In this document: positions 42,840-50,491 of the stretch, piece by piece
Layout of the letters: each line of letters starts with the position of its first letter
Position numbering within the stretch: position 1 is the stretch's first letter
Assembly (NCBI GenBank): GCA_965530755.1
Contig: CBESNA010000016.1
Coordinates: 1-64,000 of the forward strand
Length of the DNA: 64,000 bases
Direction of reading: 5' to 3'
From: SZUA-35 sp965530755
GTDB lineage: Bacteria; Actinomycetota; Acidimicrobiia; Acidimicrobiales; SZUA-35
The notes under the pieces: model-generated
Databases searched by the model: none
What the model was told of the DNA's origin: nothing
What the model saw: only the letters and a program-made list of their open reading frames with translations
Position numbers and translations under genes: made by a program

Positions 42840-43954
42840 GAGACGTTCGCCGGTGCCGGATCGATCACTGCACCGATACCTCCGGGTAGCGATGAGTCCG
42901 GCACGGCCGGCACGATCTGGACTGGAACGCCCTGGAGGAGTGCACTTCTGATCAAGCCATCGACAAGACGAACGGGCGTGAACTCGGCGGCACGATGCTC
43001 CAGTTGCTGCACGTTCTCCAGATCGATGGCGATGTCTGCGGCATCGGGCCCGATCCACACCTGGCGTTGATCGTCGGCGTCGTCTGCGACGAGGAGCAGG
43101 CGTGCAGTTTCGTTTCGAAGGGCCTGGACGACGTCGACCACGCCGGACAGTCCGAGATCGTGGGCCCGCTCGAATCGCCAGGTCCGGAGGGTTTCGACCG
43201 TTGCTCGCGCTCGATCCGTCGCCACCTCGACGACCGCCTGATCTGCCAGCCACTCCGCAGCACCTGCACCGAGGTCAGCGGAAACGATCGTCTCGACGAT
43301 CGTTTCGATCGGAACTGAGGCTCGGACGAGAATCTCCAACTCGTCGACCTCGGCGGGAGAACCGGCAAGGAGCACGAACCGAGTACCCGTGGCCTTGACT
43401 GCTTCGACGACGAGGTGTGCCTGCCGAGCGCGATCGGTCTCCGATGCTCGATGCATCGAGGGCGCACCATGTCTCGGGAAGGTCATGACATCAACCCCTT
43501 CCTCGCTCACGACCACGAGGAGGTGATGTCGAAGTCGTTGCTCGGCGTCGATGAGCGGAGTGATGCGAGGTACGTGGCCTCGCTCGATGTGGGGGCTGGT
43601 CGGACCTTCGGGATACGTCTGGGAGAAACCGGACCCGTCGCCGGCGAGGACACCGACCACCATCGCCGCAGTGTCGTCGGCGAGCCGCGCGCCGGACCCA
43701 CCGGAGTCGGGCACAGCGGAATCGGGCGCAGCCGAACCGTCATCGAGCAGGGCCTCGCAGAACACTCGCTCGGTGTCGCTGAGATCGGCCTCGGAAACGG
43801 CCAGTCGACTGGCCGCCACCTCCCGAGCATCGCCGATCGGCAGGTAACAGGTCAGGAACGGACCTGGGCGGACGAGGATGCCGGCCAACGCTCCGAAGAA
43901 CCGCCTCATCGGGATACGGGGCGGAAGCGACAGGTCGGACGGGGTGTGGTGCAT
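42836..43954 (-). CDS. Rv2629-like / baeRF family protein (eRF1-like), first copy
   Basis: 372 residues. It resembles actinobacterial Rv2629-type proteins, which share a fold with the archaeal/eukaryotic release factor eRF1 and Vms1 and are tied to dormancy and ribosome stress. Seen: FLTCYLPIGDAREVAASRL at the N-terminus, the TRFVLLAGSPAEVDELEILV core, and LADQAVVEVATDRARATVET. First gene of the sigB operon. Its ATG is ten bases after a SigB-type -10 (GGGTAG), which supports this start over ATG 43909. Confidence 0.75.
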   Translation of the reverse strand: MHHTPSDLSLPPRIPMRRFFGALAGILVRPGPFLTCYLPIGDAREVAASRLAVSEADLSDTERVFCEALLDDGSAAPDSAVPDSGGSGARLADDTAAMVVGVLAGDGSGFSQTYPEGPTSPHIERGHVPRITPLIDAEQRLRHHLLVVVSEEGVDVMTFPRHGAPSMHRASETDRARQAHLVVEAVKATGTRFVLLAGSPAEVDELEILVRASVPIETIVETIVSADLGAGAAEWLADQAVVEVATDRARATVETLRTWRFERAHDLGLSGVVDVVQALRNETARLLLVADDADDQRQVWIGPDAADIAIDLENVQQLEHRAAEFTPVRLVDGLIRSALLQGVPVQIVPAVPDSSLPGGIGAVIDPAPANVS

Positions 43955-43964
43955 GTCGCCAGGT

Positions 43965-43990
43965 CTACCCTGCCCGGCGTGGGCCCAAAC
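43965..43990 (-). promoter_or_regulatory. SigB-type promoter of the baeRF-mscS-rsbW-sigB-aph operon
   Basis: GTTT (43990-43987), 16-base spacer, GGGTAG (43970-43965), then ten bases to the ATG. On the plus strand the same bases include TACCCT, the -10 of the divergent SDR gene. It implies positive autoregulation of the sigma operon. Confidence 0.7.
43966..43971 (+). promoter_or_regulatory. -10 element of the leaderless SDR-DUF2867 transcript
   Basis: TACCCT seven bases before GTG 43979, overlapping the opposite-strand SigB -10 element. Confidence 0.45.
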
Positions 43991-45520
43991 TCCAGCTCCG
44001 GCCCGGGACGTATCGTCGTACTCGGGGCAACCGGATACGTCGGAGCGCGCCTTGTTCCCCGGCTGGCATCACAGGGGCGCAACGTCGTGTGCGTTTCTCG
44101 CTCTGCTGCCGACATCGAGGAGTGGGCCTGGGGTTCCGCCGTGACGACAATCGAAGTCGACTTGACCGACACTCCCATCGACGTCTTCCACGAGGGAGAC
44201 ACCATTGTGCACCTCGTGCACTCGATGGTGGGCGCCGACGACTTCAACGATGTCGACCTCACCATCGCCAGAGGGGTCGCCGATGCTGCAGCCGCAGCGA
44301 GCGCAGCACGAATCGTGTATCTCAGCGGACTCGGAGAACCGGACGGTGACTTGTCAGACCATCTCGCGTCCCGCCATGCGGTTGGTGACGCGCTGCGCTC
44401 CGGTTCTCGCGACCGCGTCGGCGCTCCAGTACCGGTCACCGAACTCCAGGCGGCCTTGTTGCTCGGATCGGGCAGTGCGTCATTCGAGATGCTGCGAACG
44501 ATCGCACAGGTGTCGCCCCTACTCCCCGTTCCGACCGCGGTCACCTCGACCCGCTGCCAGCCGATCGCCATCGAAGATGCGCTCGAGGATCTGGAGTGGG
44601 CCATCGACAGCAATGTCTTCGATCGTGTGATCCACATCGGAGGTTCGGACGTCATGACGTACGGCGAGATCATCCGGACCTACGCCCGTGTTGCCGGTCT
44701 CCGCCCTCGTCATCTGATTCCGATCCCGCTCGTGCCGACCAGCATCTCCGCATTCGTACTCAATCTGATCGCACCACTTCCGCAACAACTGGTGCGCCAT
44801 CTGGTGGGGAGCGTCGCCAACGACGTCGTGGTCGACGAGGCGAAGAGCATGCAGAACTTCCGACCCGAGCGTGCACCAAAGTCAGTATCTGCCTCGATTG
44901 CCGCTGCGCTCGAGGCAGATCTCGATACGACCTCGCACTGGTCTGACGATGTCGCTCGGCACGAACCGGCAGCCCTCCTGCCCACTGACGACGAATGGGC
45001 CGGTCAGCGCCTCTACAGCGACACCCGCGTGATCACCACCGACCGAAATGCGTCCGAGATCTTCCGCAGCATCTCGTCGGTCGGCGGGGATCGAGGGTGG
45101 CTCGTTGCCCCGGTGCTCTGGGAACTACGCGGCATACTCGACCGACTGACGCCGGGCGGCGTCGGGCTCCACCGCGGTCGCCGACATCCGACGCATCTGC
45201 GCGTCGGCGACATCGTCGACTGGTGGCGGGTCGAGGCGATCATCCCAGACGAGCTGCTCCTCCTCCGAGCCGAGATGAGAGCGCCGGGAGCAGCATGGCT
45301 CGAGTGGCGCATCACCGACTCGGGTGACGAGCGTCGAGTACGCCAACGCGCGGTGTTCGCCCCTCGGGGACTCGCCGGAAAGCTCTACTGGCTGGCGTTG
45401 CTCCCCTTCCACGGATACTTGTTTCCGCGGCTTCTGGGCCGTCTGGTGGACGCCGAGCTCGATGCCGTTGTTGACCGACCGGACGATCCGCCTCTCCGGG
45501 ATCCCCGGGAGCTTGTCTGA
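43979..45520 (+). CDS. NAD(P)-binding SDR fused to DUF2867 domain
   Basis: 513 residues. N-terminal extended-SDR domain (1-310) with RIVVLGATGYVGARLVPRLA and the ARIVYLSGLGE strand. The C-terminal DUF2867 domain (about 330-500) has RNASEIFRSISSVGGDRGWL, RVGDIVDWWRVEAIIPDELL and RVRQRAVFAPRGLAGKLYWL. The two-domain plan is known in actinobacteria and proteobacteria; the substrate is not. The GTG start is placed by the -10 element seven bases upstream; only 24 bases separate it from the divergent baeRF start. Confidence 0.85.
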   Translation: MGPNSSSGPGRIVVLGATGYVGARLVPRLASQGRNVVCVSRSAADIEEWAWGSAVTTIEVDLTDTPIDVFHEGDTIVHLVHSMVGADDFNDVDLTIARGVADAAAAASAARIVYLSGLGEPDGDLSDHLASRHAVGDALRSGSRDRVGAPVPVTELQAALLLGSGSASFEMLRTIAQVSPLLPVPTAVTSTRCQPIAIEDALEDLEWAIDSNVFDRVIHIGGSDVMTYGEIIRTYARVAGLRPRHLIPIPLVPTSISAFVLNLIAPLPQQLVRHLVGSVANDVVVDEAKSMQNFRPERAPKSVSASIAAALEADLDTTSHWSDDVARHEPAALLPTDDEWAGQRLYSDTRVITTDRNASEIFRSISSVGGDRGWLVAPVLWELRGILDRLTPGGVGLHRGRRHPTHLRVGDIVDWWRVEAIIPDELLLLRAEMRAPGAAWLEWRITDSGDERRVRQRAVFAPRGLAGKLYWLALLPFHGYLFPRLLGRLVDAELDAVVDRPDDPPLRDPRELV

Positions 45521-45539
45521 GTCGGCCCGTCGTCAGAGG

Positions 45540-45842
45540 TCAGTCGAGCCCGAAGGTCTCGAGCAGCCCGGTGATCTCCAGCACCCGCCGAACGTTGTCG
45601 GTCGGATTCGCGAGCGCGAACGACCCACCGGCCCCGACGTATGCGTCGTGGATGCGGAGGAGCTCGCTGATCCCGGAGGAGTCGAGAAACGCCAACTCGG
45701 ACGTGTCCAGCGAGAGGGCTGCCGGAGTCGCACCGCCGTCGAGGAGCACGGCACCCACCTCGGCGCAGTTGTCTGCGTCGACCTCGCCGCTGAGGCTGGC
45801 CCGGATGATCGCACCCGTTGATTCGTTGATGATGACCTTCAC
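45540..45842 (-). CDS. STAS-domain anti-sigma factor antagonist
   Basis: 100 residues, one STAS domain. The phosphoacceptor region reads LDTSELAFLDSSGISELLRI, with the conserved Ser in DSSG. Unphosphorylated it should bind RsbW-like proteins and free the sigma factor. GTG 45842 has GGAGG at good spacing; the longer frame to 45986 is rejected. A TATGAT box lies at 45884-45879 on the minus strand. The cognate phosphatase may be the GAF-SpoIIE protein at 46351. Confidence 0.9.
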   Translation of the reverse strand: MKVIINESTGAIIRASLSGEVDADNCAEVGAVLLDGGATPAALSLDTSELAFLDSSGISELLRIHDAYVGAGGSFALANPTDNVRRVLEITGLLETFGLD

Positions 45843-45952
45843 TCGTCCTCCATGGCGCGTAGAGCGGCGCGGAGGAGGATCATAGTGGGGTGTTGCCCAA
45901 GCCGGTTCCGCGAGCAGCCTTGCGAGGTCGCTGTACCGCTGGACATTCGCAC

Positions 45953-45978
45953 GTTTGGCGGCGCTGCCCAACGGGCAC
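45953..45978 (+). promoter_or_regulatory. SigB-type promoter of the Dps remnant
   Basis: GTTT (45953-45956), 16-base spacer, GGGCAC (45973-45978), ten bases to ATG 45989. Confidence 0.65.
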
Positions 45979-45988
45979 AGCGTCACTC

Positions 45989-46323
45989 ATGTCAACTTCC
46001 TCTGAACCCCGCATCACTCCCTACGTCTCGGTGCCTGGCCTCGCTGCCGAGAGTGCCACCGTCGTCATTCGTGAGCTCGAGGATCGCCTCGCTGGACTCC
46101 TCGATCTCCAGTTGGTCCTGAAGCACATGGCCGGGGCACGGTGAATGAGCACCTCGGCGCTCTCGACTCGGTCTACGACGGCGTCATTCGCGACCATCGC
46201 TCAGCGATCGCATCGGTCAGTGACGAGGACCCGATCACAGAAGATCTCTTCATCGGGCAGACCGCGAAGCTCGAACTCTTCCAGTGGTTCGTGCGCTCCC
46301 ACATCGAAACGGCGGCGTCGTAG
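45989..46323 (+). pseudogene. Dps-like ferritin gene with out-of-frame internal deletion
   Basis: Two overlapping frames together resemble Dps with the middle missing. 45989-46144 (51 residues) gives the N-terminal part with VIRELEDRLAGLLDLQLVLK and H. 46141-46323 (60 residues) gives the C-terminal part with EHLGALDSVYDGVIRDHR and EDPITEDLFIGQTAKLELFQ then WFVRSHIE. About 60 residues that carry most of the ferroxidase centre and helix B/C are absent, and the frame changes at the junction (GTGA overlap). The promoter is intact and SigB-type. Either decay or a two-peptide product is possible; decay is more likely. Confidence 0.75.
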
Positions 46324-46338
46324 CACCGCGGGTTTGTC

Positions 46339-46344
46339 TAGCCT
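46339..46344 (+). promoter_or_regulatory. -10 element of leaderless GAF-SpoIIE transcript
   Basis: TAGCCT six bases before GTG 46351. Confidence 0.4.
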
Positions 46345-46350
46345 TCACCT

Positions 46351-48528
46351 GTGACCAGATCTCAAGAGAGCCGGGACGTCGCTGACGTGACGCCCCGGCT
46401 CGACGATGTCGCCCGCCTCGACGCAATTCGCCGTTCAGAGCTCGCTCCGAACATGAACGACAGCGGGCTCGATCGGCACTGTCGCGTTGCTGCCGCGGCG
46501 CTCGGAGCAGAAAGCGTCATGTTCTCCGTGGTCGACGCCGACCATCAGTTCTTCCCGAGTTCGCTCGGTCTCGTCGAACCCGCCGCCTCCCTGGGCCAGA
46601 CGCCCCTCACGCACTCGTTCTGTCAACACGTCGTGTTGCGAAACGAACCAATCGTGATCTCCGACGCCTCGGTCGATCCCCTCGTGGCCGACAGCCTTGC
46701 CCAGCAAGATCTCGGCGTGGCCAGCTACGTCGGCGTGCCCGTCCGAGACGACGAGGGCCACGTTCTCGGAGCGCTGTGTGCGATGGCCTCGGCACCTCGA
46801 TCATGGACGAGCGAGCAGGTGGCCACGCTCTCAGACATCTCCGACAGCATCGAAGCCGAGCTGTTCCTGCGCAAGACCCGTTCGGCGTTGCAGTCACGCC
46901 TCGTCGCCGAACAGATGTCGCAGGAATATGAGCACTCCCTCAGCCTCATCGCCACCGCCACCAATCGGACCCAGACCGTTCAGGGCGTTGCCGACGAGTT
47001 GGTGGCGCGTATCTCGCCCATTGTCGGGGCGACGTTGACCACCATTGGCGTCCTCGCCAACGACGAGCTGCACTTCACCCACGGGAGCGGTGTCGACGAA
47101 CGCGTCGCTGCCCGTTGGCTCTCGACCCCGCTGCACACCAACGTCCCGATGACCAGAGCCGTCGCCAACGAACAGGCCATCCATCTCGGCAGCCTCGCCG
47201 AGTTCGACCAGTATCCGGACTTCGCAGCAGCCAACGGCGACCTCGGCCTCCGATCGTTCCGAGCCATTCCTTTCTCGGACGAAGCGGTCGGATTCTTCGG
47301 AGTCCTCGGTCTTGGTTGGGATCACGACATGGACGAAGAGAACGTGCCGCCGGGGCTCGCACGAATCGTCGACGTCGCTCGGACCGCGTTGACCCGCGCA
47401 TGGCAGTTCGAGGTCGAACGCAATCAAGCCCGCGTGCTCGAACGAGTCGTCCTTCCCACCACGCTCCCCGACACTGGCGTCTTCGACATCGCCGGCGCAT
47501 ACATCGCCCCGGACATCGGCCAGCGTGTCGGCGGCGACGTCTACGACGTTCTGGTACGCAGTGACGGGTGCGTCGGTGTGATGGTGGCCGACGCGGTCGG
47601 TCATGATCTCACCGCGACCCGCGCCGTCGCCCGCCTGCGTCACGCGGTCGGCGTCCTCGTGTCGGAAGGGTACGGACCGGCCGAGATCATGTCCGCCGTC
47701 AACCGCTATGTGTCGGCATCGCCGTCTCGCCGCCTCGTGACCTGCGTGTGCCTCTTGTTCGCCGCCGACGGATCGACGGTCACCCTCGCCAACGCAGGGC
47801 ACCCTCAGCCGCTGCTCCGCTCAGAGTCAGCCGTGACACCCATCGGCCCGGTCGGCCAGCCGCTTCTCGGGAGAGCTGACGTGGAGTACACCGAGACGAC
47901 ACTCGATCTCGAGCCGGGAGATCTCGTGCTCTCCTTCACCGATGGAGTCATCGATCGGCGCGGCCACTCCTTCATCGACGGCGAGCAGTGGTTGCTCGAT
48001 TTCCTCGGTGACCGGAAGAGTTCGACCCCCCAGGAGATGACCGCGGCGCTCCATGAAGCAGTCCGCGAATGGGATGTCGACGACGACATGGCCTTCTTGT
48101 TGGTCGGTCGTCGGGAGACCCCCAGCGAGACTGAACGTTGGCGGTGGAGCGGGCCGGCTGCGTCGGTCTCGCTGGCCCACCTCAGGCGCGAAGCCGCACG
48201 GTTCGTGAGGTCGGCGTGCCCCTCGGCCGACACGGTTGACCTCCAGCTCGTCGTGACCGAGCTGCTCACGAATGCGAGGGAGGCAACGAGTCCGGTGGCC
48301 GAGATGTCCATCGAGATCGCGACCTCCAACGCCACGGTCGACATCACTGTCACGAACCTGGCCGACGATGTCGGAGACTCATTCGCCGAACATCCGACGA
48401 TGCCGGCTGCGGACTCGGTGAGAGGCCGAGGTCTCGCGATCGTCGAGAAGTTGACGTCATCGCTCGAGGTTGCGGTCTCCGGTGAGCAGACGATCGTGAC
48501 CGCCGTGTTGGATCTACCGACGAGTTGA
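46351..48528 (+). CDS. GAF-GAF-SpoIIE phosphatase-HATPase regulator of a partner switch
   Basis: 725 residues. GAF 1 (about 25-175), GAF 2 (about 195-350), PP2C/SpoIIE domain (about 375-590) with intact metal residues in QRVGGDVYDV, VADAVGHDLTA, SFTDGVID and DDDMAFLLVG. The C-terminal HATPase (about 605-725) keeps the N-box VVTELLTNAREA and GRGLAIVEKL but has a poor DxGxG box. It should dephosphorylate STAS antagonists on signal binding to the GAF domains, activating SigB. The STAS gene at 45540 is the nearest candidate substrate. Confidence 0.92.
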   Translation: MTRSQESRDVADVTPRLDDVARLDAIRRSELAPNMNDSGLDRHCRVAAAALGAESVMFSVVDADHQFFPSSLGLVEPAASLGQTPLTHSFCQHVVLRNEPIVISDASVDPLVADSLAQQDLGVASYVGVPVRDDEGHVLGALCAMASAPRSWTSEQVATLSDISDSIEAELFLRKTRSALQSRLVAEQMSQEYEHSLSLIATATNRTQTVQGVADELVARISPIVGATLTTIGVLANDELHFTHGSGVDERVAARWLSTPLHTNVPMTRAVANEQAIHLGSLAEFDQYPDFAAANGDLGLRSFRAIPFSDEAVGFFGVLGLGWDHDMDEENVPPGLARIVDVARTALTRAWQFEVERNQARVLERVVLPTTLPDTGVFDIAGAYIAPDIGQRVGGDVYDVLVRSDGCVGVMVADAVGHDLTATRAVARLRHAVGVLVSEGYGPAEIMSAVNRYVSASPSRRLVTCVCLLFAADGSTVTLANAGHPQPLLRSESAVTPIGPVGQPLLGRADVEYTETTLDLEPGDLVLSFTDGVIDRRGHSFIDGEQWLLDFLGDRKSSTPQEMTAALHEAVREWDVDDDMAFLLVGRRETPSETERWRWSGPAASVSLAHLRREAARFVRSACPSADTVDLQLVVTELLTNAREATSPVAEMSIEIATSNATVDITVTNLADDVGDSFAEHPTMPAADSVRGRGLAIVEKLTSSLEVAVSGEQTIVTAVLDLPTS

Positions 48529-48533
48529 CCCAC

Positions 48534-48557
48534 GTTTGGCCGGCTCGAAGGGGGGAA
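48534..48557 (+). promoter_or_regulatory. possible SigB-type promoter of the gene at 48597
   Basis: GTTT (48534-48537), 14-base spacer, GGGGAA (48552-48557). Fit is weaker than the others; a leader of about 30 bases with GAGGAG follows. Confidence 0.4.
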
Positions 48558-48596
48558 GGTCGTCCCCGAAGCATCCACCATCTTGAGGAGCCGGCC

Positions 48597-48974
48597 ATGG
48601 CCAGCATCAGCAATCCATTCGAGACAGACGAAGTCGTCGGCGTCACAACATCCGAGCAGTCCTCTGGCCTGCAACGAGCGGCACGAGACGCAGGATTCAA
48701 CACCGAGATCGTGTGCGACCCCGACAAAATCGATGTCGAGGGCCAGTCGAGCGACGCCTCCACATTCGACAAAGTGCTCCGATTCTTCCAGGAGGGCGAG
48801 GAGAAGGACGCCCTCCGTGCGTACCGCGACCGGCTGGTCAAGGGCGACCACATCGTGCGCATCCTCGACGTCGGGGATCGCTCCGATGAAGCGGGCCGAC
48901 TCATGGCAGCTCACGACGCCGATCTCGTGTGGCACTACGGCCGGTGGACCTTCACCCCGCTGCACAAGACCTGA
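48597..48974 (+). CDS. small soluble protein of unknown function, probably stress-related
   Basis: 125 residues. TTGAGGAG lies 6 bases before the ATG. The N-terminal half resembles the alpha-beta plan of general-stress-protein-17M-like domains (GVTTSEQSSGLQRAARDAGF, then EIVCDPDKIDVEG). The second half is charged and ends DLVWHYGRWTFTPLHKT. Family not certain. It lies alone between the GAF-SpoIIE gene and a two-way terminator. Confidence 0.75.
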   Translation: MASISNPFETDEVVGVTTSEQSSGLQRAARDAGFNTEIVCDPDKIDVEGQSSDASTFDKVLRFFQEGEEKDALRAYRDRLVKGDHIVRILDVGDRSDEAGRLMAAHDADLVWHYGRWTFTPLHKT

Positions 48975-49023
48975 GCGGGTTCGAGCGCTTGCGGCTCTCC
49001 AGTCCTCCATGTCACTGATGTAC

Positions 49024-49060
49024 GCGAAAGGGGCGTGACCACCGGCCACGCCCCTTTCGC
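49024..49060. terminator. strong two-way terminator hairpin
   Basis: A perfect 14-bp stem (49024-49037 with 49047-49060) and 9-base loop between convergent genes. The arms end in AAA/TTT runs, so each direction has a short T run. Confidence 0.8.
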
Positions 49061-49092
49061 ACATACGTTTCTGGACTCAGGTGGTCACACGC

Positions 49093-49515
49093 TCAGTTTG
49101 AACGGAGGGCCGCCACCAGTTGCTTCTTCGACATCGCCGACCGCCCCTCGATGTCGAGCTCCTGGGCCCGCTCGTAGAGGTCGGTCTTCGTCCAGTCCTG
49201 GAGTCGTTCTGACGACTCGCCCTCAACCGAGCGAGTGGCCCGACCGAGCAGGCTCGCCGCCTCGTCCTCGGCTCGATCCGCAGTCCTCGACGCCTGTGCC
49301 TTCGCCTGGCCAGTCACCGTCTTGACCCCGGTCCGAGCCGAGGTCTCGACTCGGTCGGCTGAGTTCGTCAGTGCCAGGAGAATCGACCGACCGGCCTCGA
49401 AGCCGGCCTTCGAGACTGCGCGCTGAAGACGGAACATCCGTCGAGGGATGAGTGGCAGCTTGTTCTCGATTCGATCGAGTGCAGCATCGATGCGGGGTGT
49501 CATTGAATCAGTCAT
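49093..49515 (-). CDS. helical protein with C-terminal Rho_N-like domain
   Basis: 140 residues. Basic helical N-terminal part (1-85), then a C-terminal Rho N-terminal-like/SAP-type motif (WTKTDLYERAQELDIEGRSA then MSKKQLVAALRSN), usually a nucleic-acid-binding unit. The SigB-type promoter ends ten bases before ATG 49515, so the in-frame ATG at 49542 is rejected. Divergent from the DUF1206 gene, which also has a SigB-type promoter. Function unknown. Confidence 0.8.
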   Translation of the reverse strand: MTDSMTPRIDAALDRIENKLPLIPRRMFRLQRAVSKAGFEAGRSILLALTNSADRVETSARTGVKTVTGQAKAQASRTADRAEDEAASLLGRATRSVEGESSERLQDWTKTDLYERAQELDIEGRSAMSKKQLVAALRSN

Positions 49516-49525
49516 GTCCAACGCT

Positions 49526-49551
49526 TTTCCCAACCGACTCATAGCCCAAAC
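49526..49551 (-). promoter_or_regulatory. SigB-type promoter of the Rho_N-domain gene
   Basis: GTTT (49551-49548), 16-base spacer, GGGAAA (49531-49526), ten bases to ATG 49515. Confidence 0.6.
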
Positions 49552-49607
49552 GTGTCGGTCGACACGCCTGATCCGCCCGTCCGGATCCCGGGCGATCTCC
49601 CGGATCC

Positions 49608-49633
49608 GTTTCACCGTCGTCGCTGACGGGTAG
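49608..49633 (+). promoter_or_regulatory. SigB-type promoter of the DUF1206 gene
   Basis: GTTT (49608-49611), 16-base spacer, GGGTAG (49628-49633), nine bases to ATG 49643. Confidence 0.7.
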
Positions 49634-49642
49634 CACCGGGCA

Positions 49643-50440
49643 ATGCACCCGTCATCTGACCTCGCTGAGAAGGCGACCCGTCTCGGCTGGTTGGCCAAGG
49701 GCCTCGTCTTCGCAACCATCGGAGCCCTCGGCATCGAGATCGCCCGTCGCGGAACGAGCGGTGATGATGCTGACCAGACCGGGGCACTCGCCGCTCTGGC
49801 CGGCGTGCCCGCCGGACGGGTCCTCGTCTTCGTCGTTGCGGTCGGTCTCGTCCTGTTTGCTGTCTGGAAGTTCTGGGCGGCCGCCGTCGGTGACAGCGAG
49901 ACGCCGCTCGATGTCGCCAAACGAGTGGGGACCTTCGGACTCGGTTGTTCGTACGCCCTGCTGGGCGTGACCGGCGTCCAGATCGCCCTAAACCGGTCAG
50001 GTTCGTCATCCGGCGGCGGCGCCACCTCTCCGGAGACGATCGCTCGCTTCCTTCTCGGTGTTCCCGCCGGTCGGGGGTTGCTCATCGGTATCGGACTCGG
50101 GACGTTTGCTGTCGGCGCGTATCACCTCTGGAAAGGGATCTCGGTCGAATTTCTCGACGACATCGACACCAAAGGTCTGTCCCCGGTGGCTCGGCGCTCG
50201 CTTGCGGCACTCGGCATGTTCGGGTTTGCCGCGCGCGCCACCATGCTCGGCATTGCAGGCTTCCTGCTCGTGTCGTCTGCCCTCAACTACAACCCTGACG
50301 AAGCGGCCGGTCTCGATGAATCGCTTCGCACGCTCGCATCAGCACCCTTCGGACGCTGGCTGCTGGGGCTCGCCTCGGTCGGGCTGATTGCAGCCGGTGT
50401 CTATGACGCCGTCACGTTCCGACGCCAACAGCTCGATTGA
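49643..50440 (+). CDS. DUF1206-family membrane protein
   Basis: 265 residues built of three repeats of two membrane helices (about 14-75, 97-160, 185-255). Each repeat begins with a GxxARxxxxGxxG-like stretch (KATRLGWLAKGLVFATIGAL; GTFGLGCSYALLGVTGVQIA; GMFGFAARATMLGIAGFLLV). Function unknown in the family; common in actinobacteria and cyanobacteria. Leaderless SigB-type transcript predicted. Confidence 0.9.
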   Translation: MHPSSDLAEKATRLGWLAKGLVFATIGALGIEIARRGTSGDDADQTGALAALAGVPAGRVLVFVVAVGLVLFAVWKFWAAAVGDSETPLDVAKRVGTFGLGCSYALLGVTGVQIALNRSGSSSGGGATSPETIARFLLGVPAGRGLLIGIGLGTFAVGAYHLWKGISVEFLDDIDTKGLSPVARRSLAALGMFGFAARATMLGIAGFLLVSSALNYNPDEAAGLDESLRTLASAPFGRWLLGLASVGLIAAGVYDAVTFRRQQLD

Positions 50441-50491
50441 TGCGCAGCCGACCGACGCGATCCACGTGCGGGACGACGCTATGCCCTGACC

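Noticed and set aside
42840..43253. Upstream extension of the mscS frame
   Set aside because: Arg-rich shadow of the baeRF gene; the GTG at 42839 with GTGA overlap is the natural start.
43415..43978. Upstream extension of the SDR-DUF2867 frame
   Set aside because: It runs antisense through the baeRF gene and lacks SDR features; the leaderless GTG at 43979 gives the normal N-terminus.
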